From: Hemicentrotus pulcherrimus
Lineage: Eukaryota > Echinodermata > Echinoidea > Camarodonta > Strongylocentrotidae
Direction: 5' to 3'
Assembly (NCBI GenBank): GCA_003118195.1
Contig: BEXV01000098.1
Coordinates: forward strand, 111,538-142,205
DNA: 30,668 nt
Shown here: positions 22,212-30,668 of the stretch, piece by piece
Position numbering within the stretch: the stretch's first letter is position 1
How the letters are laid out: each line of letters starts with the position of its first letter
Position numbers and translations under genes: made by a program
Notes under the pieces: generated by a model
What the model was told of the DNA's origin: nothing
The model's database searches: none
Seen by the model: only the letters and a program-made list of their open reading frames with translations

Positions 22212-23667
22212 ATTAATATGCCACCCGTATCTCAGATTTTTGAAGCCACTTTGACGTAACTTTCTGCTCAAAAACATACGATTTCATTTAATCATTCACT
22301 TTAGAAAATGTTTGTAACATTCAGGAAATATATAATTACGATGACAGAAAAACCCTCGTGCACTCGAGAATATTAGCGGTCATCAATTCAACTTTCATAT
22401 CTCACTATACAATTAGAGAAATATAAACAAGTACCAATAATAACTGCATCTCTTTCCTATACATCTCGTATTAGATTTAGTTGTTTGTTTTGCGGTTGTT
22501 TAAATGATTCTTTCTCTTTCAAAATATCAAATTTCTGCCATCCAACGGTGGATTGCTGCCTTGGTACAAAAGAAAGTGTAAATAGTTTATACATTATCTT
22601 TTTATGTTGTTTATAACCAGTTCCACGTGATCCCTTTCACTTCAAAATTTGTGTCACGCAAATATCCACTACAGTCACCATTAATCGCTTATTGAACTTT
22701 TTATACTTGGTTATATATATTAAATTTTCGATTGAGAGAGAATCTAATAGGTTTCCTGGGGAAAAGAGTGTTTCATTTGAACAGCTTTTGTACGTCTCAT
22801 GTATGACTTTATTTATTTTTTATATCCATTTTACATAACAAACTAGCTTAAATTAATTGTCACAGTACATGTCTACAAAATTCATGGGTTTTGTGTGTTT
22901 TCCTTTTTAATTTCAGAAGTACTTAAGAATTGATCATTTGGTGATTCATCTGCATCAAGGTACATGTAACTGCAGTTCATAACAATAGAAGACTGTATTT
23001 GTAAAAACAAATTGTTTATTTTCTGGTGTAAATGTTTAATAATATACTTCATAGTTATTGCTGCTTCAAAATATGGAAACAGTTTTTCTTCTTTTGTTAT
23101 TAAAACCCCCCAAAACATAATATCCACACGCTTCAACTTAACGGTTCACATTTACATGTAACTATATAGATCTTATCAGAATTTCTTGCATTAAAAAAAA
23201 AAAAAAATGATCCTAGCACAATAATCAACTCAAAAGAGACGAGAGTATGGTCAATAGTCGAGTATCGAATGGATACAACTTTAATTCATGATAGCAGCAT
23301 CAAAACTGTTTAAAATCACTAGCATAATCAAGAGAAAATTTCATATTGGTAAAAACAATATCAGGATCATGCATTTCTATGGAATAAACCAAAGTCAGTC
23401 CTCGAGTGTTGGTTAATAAGTTCTAACATCGTGAAACACAGTATTCCAAGCGTTTGTACAATTTGATTAAAGTACATTAAGTACTTGGAGTTCTGGTTTC
23501 CCCAAGTATTTCCCAAATCTTCAAAATTTCCTTCCAGGAAATTGTCGACAAGTGGTTTCGTCCACTCAAGGCTAAAAAGTACAATGTGTGCAGACTTCTT
23601 CTTTTATAAGTCCATGCAAAAAAATCAAGCTTATCTAGAGTTCAAGAATATAGACATCAACTGAAAA
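22212..23667. other. Non-coding; no gene seen
   Basis: An 84-codon minus-strand frame (22882-23136) is the longest; it is Lys/Ile/Asn rich, as AT-rich chance frames are, and I do not recognise it. A14 lies near 23193. Confidence 0.5.
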
Positions 23668-23809
23668 TCTGGGCCCCTTTTCACAAAACTTGTCATCAGT
23701 GACAAAGGACAGTTTTTGTTATAGGCTACTGAAATCCTTGCTTCTGGTTACTTATCGGCAGATTTGTCACCGATTTTTGTCAAAAGGCTTTGTGAAACGG
23801 GTCCCAGAT
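23668..23809. mobile_element. Short MITE with CTGGG(A/C)CCC-type terminal inverted repeats
   Basis: The 142-base element starts ATCTGGGCCCCTTTTCACAA and ends in the near-complement TTGTGAAACGGGTCCCAGAT. Sub-terminal TTTGTCAC and GTGACAAA words add further pairing, for example CTTGTCATCAGTGACAAAG near 23689. Elements with a GGGCCCGTTTCACAAAG-like end are common in echinoderm and other marine invertebrate genomes. There is no coding capacity. Confidence 0.75.
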
Positions 23810-24205
23810 CTCTTTCTCTCTTAACTATACTAGATTACTTTGATGGAATTTATACCATGAATGATCACAAAAATGGTGAACTCCCAATAAAATTGGCACA
23901 ACTTTCTGCTGCTTCCGAGGAGTAGAGGTCCCACTGGATATTCATTCTCAGTACATTGGGCAGGAAACAGTGTGGTTTAGACAGAGGAAATACTTGGATC
24001 GTACGTTAACCCATTGCTTACTGGAACCTGGTCGTCCCTGTGTTAATCCTATGTGAATAAGGTAATTCAGTAATCAACGAGTTAAAACAAAAACTGTAAA
24101 CATGGATGTGTAGGCAGATCTATTCAGAGAAAAACAGTCATTGTCCTACATTTTATTACTGCGAAATTGATTCATAAATTAAAACAGGAACATGCGCATC
24201 CATGG

Positions 24206-24413
24206 TCAGTTTCCAGCCTCTAGGAAGCTGTTTCACTCTTCATAACAATGATTCTTGAAATACTGCTTCATAAAGGTAGAAATATAGTATTTTCACTCGC
24301 AACTATATTGCTTCCAGCCTCCCGGAAGCCATTTCTCTTTTCATAAAACTACCTCAAATGACTACTTCATGAAGTTAGAAATATAGTTTTTTTCACTCGC
24401 AACTACATTGCTT
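24206..24413. repeat. Two-copy tandem duplication, period ~100 bases
   Basis: TTCCAGCCTC..GGAAGC at 24211 recurs at 24312, and CACTCGCAACTA.ATTGCTT at 24294 recurs at 24394. Intervening sequence (TTCATAA, ACT.CTTCAT.AAG.TAGAAATATAGT) is conserved in both. Each copy starts with a small CCTC(T/C)(A/C)GGAAGC core able to form a short hairpin. Confidence 0.85.
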
Positions 24414-24478
24414 AAAAGATGATACTAGAGTAATAATACTTAAGTGTTAATGTCCATTTAAGCATTCTGGAGAAATAA

Positions 24479-24490
24479 CCCCCCCCCCCC

Positions 24491-24517
<27 letters not shown>
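24479..24517. repeat. C12-A27 homopolymer junction
   Basis: Twelve C are followed directly by 27 A, the reverse-strand equivalent of the T-then-G arrangement at 2.1 kb. It could be a poly-A tail remnant of a retrotransposed sequence, but no recognisable retroelement body lies beside it. Confidence 0.9.
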
Positions 24518-24522
<5 letters not shown>

Positions 24523-24739
24523 AATATGTCTGGGTAGTTTCAGACTTGCAGCAAGATAAGCAAGAAAGACAGGGACTACTGAAATACACATATCAATTTC
24601 AATGAATAACATGGTAGATTATCATGGCCTTTTGTTTCTACAATATTTTCAAAAATTATACATAGCTCAAAACTAAACTTCCTTTCATTAATACCATAAG
24701 TAAACAATTCATACTTCATAGTCCTGTTTATCTCAGACA

Positions 24740-26140
24740 GAATATTCAAAGGGTTTTTAAAAAATCAAATGGTTCAGCAATTGAGGCACTTGATTTGATA
24801 CTTACACCTGTACTATATTACTGAGGCCTATCTATATCTTACGCTTCATTTTGTAAGAAAAACAAGCTCAATAAAGGTTGATGAAATACATAGTAAGCAT
24901 ACCTTACAAACAAATTCTGGGCTAAATACACGTAAGTGCACTATTCAAACAGATAGACCTCTTATATTCATCCATACAACTGTATCAAGGGGCCTCTTCA
25001 TAAACACAGATATTTCATGCCTAATTTTGTGTACCGGTAATACATAAACCGATACAACAGCAAAATGCAGAGATGGAACACATGATAAGCACACCTAGAC
25101 AGATGACACTACCTATTTTCTGGGTCAGAATGGTATGCTGTATCACGACAGTTTGGAGCTTACTTTGATTGAGGCACTTGCATGTATTTTAATTTGTATT
25201 CATACACATGTAGTATACCAGGAAGGCCACTCTCTATAAGCAATGAAATATGAGCCTTATTTTGCACAATACACCAATTCGATCCCGACAAAAAGGAGAA
25301 GAATAGCTGGATTAACACTCGTCCACAATTTTCTGTGCTACACTGGTACACTGAATCAAAATATTTTCAATAGTTCATAGATAGAAGCAATATCTATAAA
25401 GACTAATGATTTACAGTTAATTTTGCATAATAAACGGATTAAAAAAAACAGAAAAAAGGAGATGAACAACATGATAACCATTCCTTGAAATTATTTTCTG
25501 GGCTAGAATTTAATACCGTATCAAAACAGTTCTCAGATAGAAGCCCTCTCTGTGCTACATGTATCTCACAGAGGCTTATCTATAAACACTGATAATTTCT
25601 ATGATTAATTTTGTATGTTTCAAATAAAGTAAAGTAAAGTAGATGAAACACATGATATCCACTCTTTAACACAATATTCTGGGAAAAAGTGGTATACCGT
25701 TATAAAAACAATAATGATACATAAATTCAATAGTTCTTAGAAAGAGGCCCTTGACTTCATTCATACACCTGTACTACATGTATAGGCGTATCAAGGAGGC
25801 TATCGTAATCTATCATCACTGATTTCCTATATTTGATGGCATTAAGTTGATGCTTTTTTTTCTCTCATAATAAATCAATTCAATAAAAAAAGAAAGATGG
25901 AATGCATGATAAACACTCATTGAAACGATTTTCTGGGCATGTCATGTATCGTTCCGTAAAAAAAAAAGTTCAACACGACAGTTTCAAGCATTCACTAATT
26001 GCAGCACTTCGTTTGATCATACACCTGTACAGTATCAAGGAAACCTTTCCATGGACGTTCATCTTCACGCTAACATCACATGATTCAAGAAAAATAGCTG
26101 GAAGGCACTATAGGTTTCTACGAGATGAAACGCGGGGATG
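24740..26140. repeat. Diverged tandem array of about six modular units, ~165-255 bases each
   Basis: A core TTCTGGGCTAGAAT-like module recurs at 24915, 25118, 25331, 25496, 25677 and 25931. In the units it is preceded by a GATGGAACACATGATAAGCAC-like module (near 24878, 25071, 25296, 25459, 25639, 25893). It is followed by ATTCATACACCTGTACTA, TATCAAGG.GGCCTCT, and TAAACACTGATATTTCATG..TTAATTTTGT modules. Module order is kept while spacing drifts (203, 213, 165, 181, 254 bases), so these are old tandem duplications with indels. Units carry no shared open frame. I cannot name the family; it may be an ancient satellite or a duplicated untranslated region. Confidence 0.75.
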
Positions 26141-27879
26141 ACTCAGTGACGGTATTGTGTGAACGAGCTTCCTCCAGTGAATCTGCATGACAAGAAGAAG
26201 AAGAAAAAAGAAGGTGTGTTCACATGGAAGGCATTTATTGATTTGTATGTTAACAACATGTTACATATATTATGTTAATTGTTGTATAGTGTGAAAGAAC
26301 ATAGTGCATATGAAGTGAATATGTTCAAACAGAAAAGGATACATTTTACATTATGGAACACTCTCTGTATAATTATGGACACTTATAATGACAAATATCA
26401 ATGATATCAAAGTTTTCTTAGGCACCTTTCAGGCATAGAGGTAAAGTCCTATTCACATGAGCAACACTGGACAAGTTAAATGGTCACATACTGGTTAATA
26501 AAAAGTCTTGCTTGTTTCATATGACAGCGTGAACACCATCTCAGCAACTCTACTGACATCTAAAACAGTGTGTAAACTCAGACAATACTCATTATCACAG
26601 AGTGACACTTTTACAACATTTCATTGTGCATTTCAGCAATTTCAATTATCCAGAGTAAAAATTCATCTCAAGCAAACAATCATACAATTTACCGGTATTC
26701 TAAATTAATTTACAAGTATACAAATTCAAATCTTTCTTCATTTTCATGACACAAACAAAACTCCATGCATTCACATACCCAAAGAGTTGTCATACAAATA
26801 AAGATTAGCCAAGGGCTAAACAAGTGAAAGTTTAGATGGCATGTATGTACAATGTTTCCTCTAGTGAATAAGGTTTCTAATTATTTTCACACTCCTGGTA
26901 TTTCAGGTACTCTATACAAATTTGGGGGCTGAGATCAAATTTTAAAATAAAGTGTATTGTACATCAAGATGACCAATTTAGATACCAGCGAAAAAATGTC
27001 CTTCAAAAAAAATTATAAAACATACTTCTAATAATACAATACTCATCATATAAGTGCAAAAGACGGACAAATTTCTATTTCAACTTCACAAGATGACTAT
27101 CTCTTTGCTTTTTTTATCGTACAAAATACAATCTCTTTCCTTTTACCCACAAATGTTAAATATTACCTTTAAAAATAATAATGTGCAGAACTGCAGATAT
27201 AAAATATGAATTTGAAGAGAGTCAATAAACAACAATTTATACATCTGCAGACATTGACAATAAGAGATATTTCCATTCAATTATTAAAGGTACATTTACA
27301 TGTATACGTATATTATACCAATGATGCCTAAACAAATGATTTTCTTATCAGCCCTTTACAAGGTACACAACACAAGTCACTGTTGAAACCGTAATCGACT
27401 TCTTGCTTCAATGATTTTTTGGCCTCGTTATGAAAGAAAACATTTCTCAAGAGTGCTATACTTTCAATAAATACATTGGGTCACATTATGATTGTAGAAT
27501 GTCATGCAGTAAGCTTCAGCAGCTTGTGTTTCTTGGCAAAGCATTTCAATTCATGACGTCAATGTATTTCCAGGATGCGCCTCATATCAAATTATCAAAA
27601 GACACTGCATAGCCAAAAGCTATTGCCTTTGTTCAATCTCACAGTTGTATATTTCATCTTTGGGGATCGAGCGTTTCATGAAGGGAACATCTAAGAAAAC
27701 GAGTTTCCTCCCTGTATTTCCTTAGTTTGATTTTTAGTTTACAGATCATGCTTGTGTTTCACGCTATAGATATCTCTATATATATATCTCTATATATGAT
27801 AGAGAGCAAGATAAAAAGCTTGAATAGCTATTGAAAAGCTTTAAAAAATATTACTCCAATTGTGAACTAAGCTCGTTAC
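26141..27879. other. Non-coding, AT-rich; no gene seen
   Basis: It contains a TGACGTCA palindrome at 27554-27561 and a (CTATATAT)n-like run at about 27765-27806 (ATATCTCTATATATATATCT). Otherwise featureless to my reading. Confidence 0.55.
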
Positions 27880-27963
27880 AAATATACAAAAATTGTCAGT
27901 TTCTTAAAAGGCTTCCAATTAAATGGTGGAGCTCCAGAGCTTGAAATTCAATTCAGTGCTTCC

Positions 27964-28156
27964 TTAAAGGGAAAGTCCACCCTGAACTTAAGTTGTTTTT
28001 ATTAAAAGCAGAACAGTGAGAGAAACATATCAGTGAAGGTTTGACGAAAATCCGACAAAGGATACAAAAGTTATGAATTTTTAAAGTTTTAATTTTGTGA
28101 CGTCACATGAGAGCTGCTCTCCTATACGTTGTGTACTGTAAATTCCATAAATTGCC
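27964..28156 (+). repeat. Left terminal inverted arm of the TTAA foldback element
   Basis: The arm opens with TTAAAGGGAAAGTCC and ends in AAATTGCC. It pairs with 28275-28467 at nearly every position. Differences are scattered single bases and short indels, for example in the stretch just inside the TGACGTCA palindrome. Confidence 0.9.
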
Positions 28157-28274
28157 ATTTTCTCAGAAAAATAAAAATTATTTTACCTGTGCATTCGATA
28201 TATTATCAGACACATGCTTTTATACATGCCTCTATGAAATAGATCCATTCCTTCATCAAGAACCATGAAAAGGG

Positions 28275-28467
28275 GGCAATTTATGGAAATTACAGTACAC
28301 AACATATGGAAGAGCAGCTCGCAAGTGACGTCACAAAATTAAAAATTAAAAAATTCTTAACTTTTGTATCCTTTGTCGGATTTTCGTCAAACCTTCACTG
28401 ATATGTTTCTCTCACTGTTCTGCTTTTATTAAAAACAACTTAAGTTCAGGGAGGACTTTCCCTTTAA
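28275..28467 (-). repeat. Right terminal inverted arm of the TTAA foldback element
   Basis: The arm begins GGCAATTTATGG and ends GGACTTTCCCTTTAA, the reverse complement of the left arm. The last four bases (28464-28467) are the second TTAA. Confidence 0.9.
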
Positions 28468-29217
28468 AACCCAACAACTATTGAAATTATTCTTCTATTC
28501 TGTAGTACTCTCTTCATAAAATGAATTATTCAACGGATCCTTGTTTTTAAGAAAATAATGGAGCTTCAACCTTTTTAGTTCAATTTAGTGCCTCCTGTAA
28601 ACTCATCACATCAGAAAACAACAAAGGACATTTTACGAAGCAATAATTGATGAAATAGACTGATGGAGGTACCAACATTATAATTCTGGAAGGAACAAAA
28701 GTTTTAACATGCCTCTCTTCCAACATTATTCTCTATTGTCATAGAATAGAAGTATACTTCTTTTCTTTGAATGAATTATTCAATTGTAACTTTTATTATT
28801 TGTCAGTAAAAATGGGTGAGCGTAAGAGCCCTCAATTAAATTCAGTGCTTACTCATAACTCCTAACAAAGGACATTAAAAAGCAGTCCTTGATGAAATAG
28901 GGCAACCTACTGCACAAATTACCATTTCAAATTGGCTGGACTTTATAACACGACACAGAAAGCAGTATTACGGGACTACAGGCAGGCTGGGGTGTGGAGA
29001 GGTGTAGAGGGGAAATGAACTATTATTATCAATTACCAGGACACAACACATTGCTTCGTTAGTCTGGGAATTTAGGCTTGTTTCGGACAATGTCCCTTTC
29101 ACATGTACACCTACGCCGTTTTGTGCAAGAAAAGGTGCCACATCCTGTTCAAGAATTTAATTGCTCTTCTCTAAATTTGGATTCAAATTAGCTTTATTTT
29201 TTCTTCTCTTTCTGCAG

Positions 29218-29461
29218 CAAAAAAAGGAGTGGAACTCCAGTCATTTCAAGGATCATTTTGTGTGGAGGGGAAACACAACCTCAAAAGAGTTATCAAACCA
29301 CTGCTCTTGAGGGGACTCCACTATAATTTGGAGTGGATTCGACTCCACCATGCTTTTAAACTTGCCACTCCTCTGCATTTAATAAAGGGGTATATTATAT
29401 TGCAAAATGCAAAGGTTGTTTCGAAAGAAGGAAAATCAAAAGCGAAAACACTTAGAACTGT
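29218..29461 (+). other. Weak candidate internal exon
   Basis: A strong acceptor-like tract (TTCTTCTCTTTCTGCAG ending at 29217) opens onto a frame that stays open to 29489, and a GTAAG donor-like word lies near 29461. The peptide (…VELQSFQGSFCVEGKHNL…) is unfamiliar, and ACTCCAC/GTGGAGT words inside it are self-complementary, which suggests repeat-derived DNA. I see no partner exons. I rank it as probably not coding. Confidence 0.12.
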
Positions 29462-30016
29462 AAGCGGAGTCGTAAAAGTTCATTTATAATAATATATATG
29501 TAAAAACAATGGCAAACAAGGATATAAGCATTTAAGCAACACTTGCAATTTCATTCCGGAACCTTTACACATATAATTAATGCTTAAAAACAGAGACATC
29601 TAGAGATTTGGGTCTAGAATTTAAGACCAGCATTTGCCTATGGCTGGATTACAAGGGAAATCTGTTTCAGACAGGCCATGAAAGATTTAAAAATAAAAGC
29701 AGGGAGGGAACAAAATAAACGGGCAGTTTCTAGCAGCTTAAAATAAGTGGATGGAAATAGGGTAACTAACAACGGACAGTACAAAGGAATTATGACGAAG
29801 TTGACCATATCACATGATTATTAAAGGGATCGTTTTAACAATGTTAAATCTGAGATACACGGCCCAACGTGTTATCAGTGTCTGTTATATGGTGTAATAT
29901 TGAAGCCCTAAAAAAAAATTGAGCTTCAAAATGATCAAGAAGTGCCTCAAAAAAGAAAAAAACTTTGAGTGACTGGTTATACCATACTTATTTTCCCCAA
30001 TAGATTGTAGTGTTAT

Positions 30017-30124
30017 GAAAACCGTCAGGCGAACGGTTTTCAAAATTTGTAATTCCAATCATAAATATCTTAATAATCAGGCAGGCGATCGGCCTGTAAA
30101 GGTCATGGGGTTACTGACTGACCT
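30017..30124. repeat. Three consecutive short stem-loops
   Basis: GAAAACCGT/ACGGTTTTC (30017-30041, 7-base loop), CAGGC/GCCTG (30082-30096) and AGGTCA/TGACCT (30100-30124) follow one another. The first is convincing at 9 perfect pairs; the last two have 5- and 6-bp stems and could be chance. The AGGTCA pair is also a nuclear-receptor half-site pair in everted/inverted layout. Confidence 0.5.
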
Positions 30125-30505
30125 AAAGATTTATAATTATCATTGCATCAGAATTTTGTTTCAGAATCTGAGACAAAGTTACCAAGTCACTTTAAGGTAT
30201 CACTACGTAAATATTTAGAGATAATGACAATGGTGTGATGCAAGGGTAGTAGAATGGAGTGAGCTAATTCCTTCCATGATATTTTGTTTGATATCTCAGG
30301 CTATTTAAAGGGATATATCACATTCAGTGATAAACTTCAATATGGTAGCTTTTTTAATTGATTTGATTTATGTATTTTCATTTCAATATTACCAAGTCCA
30401 TGATACGCATCGATTCAATAATTAGTAAAGAACAATGTAATAAATTTGTGTAGCAGACAAAATGAAAATGTTTAAAAAATTGAAAGGAATACATTGAAAT
30501 AGTGT

Positions 30506-30668
30506 ACTTGCGCCATCTATATAGCATACAATGCTTAATGGGTGCCAGTTGGTCCCTCATGGTCCCCTTTTTCTTATTTTAATTTTAATTCATTTTAATT
30601 GAGAGCTGATTTGATGAGATAACCACCTGTCAGTGACCTTGCAGGCAGGTCTCTCCCCCCCCCCCCCC
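30506..30668 (+). repeat. Dispersed repeat, copy 2 (cut by the window edge in a C-tract)
   Basis: This matches 1016-1160 in the same orientation across the ACTTGCGCC, CAATGCTTAAT, TTGGTCCC, TTGAGAGCTGA, TTGATGAGATAACCA and GTGACCTT words. It has a longer TTTTAATT-rich middle. It runs into a C14 tract at the window end, so its right boundary is unknown. Confidence 0.85.

Larger units (their letters stand above)
27964..28467. mobile_element. Non-autonomous foldback element (MITE) with 193-bp arms and TTAA ends
   Basis: Left arm 27964-28156 and right arm 28275-28467 are near-perfect reverse complements of equal length, separated by 118 bases of unrelated sequence. The outer ends read TTAAAGGGAAAGTCC and its complement GGACTTTCCCTTTAA. 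A TTAA stands at each extremity, as expected for TTAA-targeting elements such as piggyBac-type transposons. There is no coding capacity, so it would depend on a transposase elsewhere. Each arm holds the palindrome TGACGTCA (28098-28105 and 28326-28333). High arm identity suggests fairly recent insertion or ongoing arm correction. The class is inferred from the TTAA alone; the element structure itself is directly visible. Confidence 0.9.
27880..28940. repeat. Old diverged direct repeat (about three units), one split by the TTAA foldback element
   Basis: Units 2 and 3 begin with ATGAATTATTCAA at 28521 and 28771 (period 250). They share TTCAATT.AGTGC.T, AACAAAGGACATT and TTGATGAAATAG in the same order. 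A piece of a further unit lies at about 27925-27963, with TGGAGCT and TTCAATTCAGTGCTTCCT, and stops exactly where the foldback element begins. No reading frame is shared. Family unknown. Confidence 0.7.
28941..30505. other. Mostly featureless non-coding DNA
   Basis: Apart from the weak exon candidate at 29218-29461 and the stem-loops at 30.02-30.12 kb, I see no repeat or gene. Confidence 0.5.

Noticed and set aside
22882..23136. 84-codon minus-strand frame
   Set aside because: Composition is that of a chance AT-rich frame, with no motif and no acceptor or donor pairing that I could support.

Overview
The window looks like a piece of a metazoan nuclear genome, most probably a sea urchin or another echinoderm. 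It is AT-rich and almost free of long open reading frames. It holds intron-sized non-coding DNA, abundant C/G and A/T homopolymer tracts, GA/CT microsatellites, short foldback (MITE-like) elements, a tRNA-derived SINE, frequent TAGGCCTA-type words, and an assembly gap of 564 Ns. The taxon is an inference from repeat style; no marker gene fixes it.

Only one protein-coding segment is well supported. It is a terminal exon at 10921-11455 on the + strand, encoding the C-terminal ~177 residues of a FAM78 (FAM78A/FAM78B) homologue, followed by a ~600-base 3' UTR ending near an AATAAA at 12037. The upstream coding exon(s) were not found in the window. The 10.9 kb to the left is therefore best read as intron or upstream DNA of this gene, and the DNA to the right as intergenic or belonging to genes whose exons I cannot see.

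Layout. 1-10.9 kb: non-coding, with a dispersed repeat (1016-1160), small minisatellites (1230-1300, 4162-4400), homopolymer tracts, and CT/GA simple-sequence regions (5.6 kb, 7.56-7.95 kb). 10.9-12.06 kb: the FAM78 last exon and 3' UTR. 12.07-12.19 kb: a perfect 13-bp stem-loop overlapping a promoter-like cluster of motifs. 12.2-17.38 kb: non-coding, with hairpins, X-box-like words and a GA-rich tract. 17383-17946: gap. 18.07-18.84 kb: nested tandem repeats with ~126-bp periodicity. 20.87-21.32 kb: foldback element. 21.95-22.21 kb: SINE on the minus strand. 23.67-23.81 kb: short MITE. 24.2-28.95 kb: a domain built mostly of old, diverged tandem duplications, interrupted at 27964-28467 by a fresher foldback element with two 193-bp arms flanked by TTAA. 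29-30.7 kb: a weak exon candidate, a run of stem-loops, and a second copy of the repeat seen near the left edge.

The most noteworthy structures are the TTAA-flanked 193-bp-arm element carrying a cAMP-response-type palindrome (TGACGTCA) in each arm, the six-unit modular repeat array at 24.74-26.14 kb, and the dual-pairing foldback at 20.87-21.32 kb. None of these is a new gene system on present evidence.
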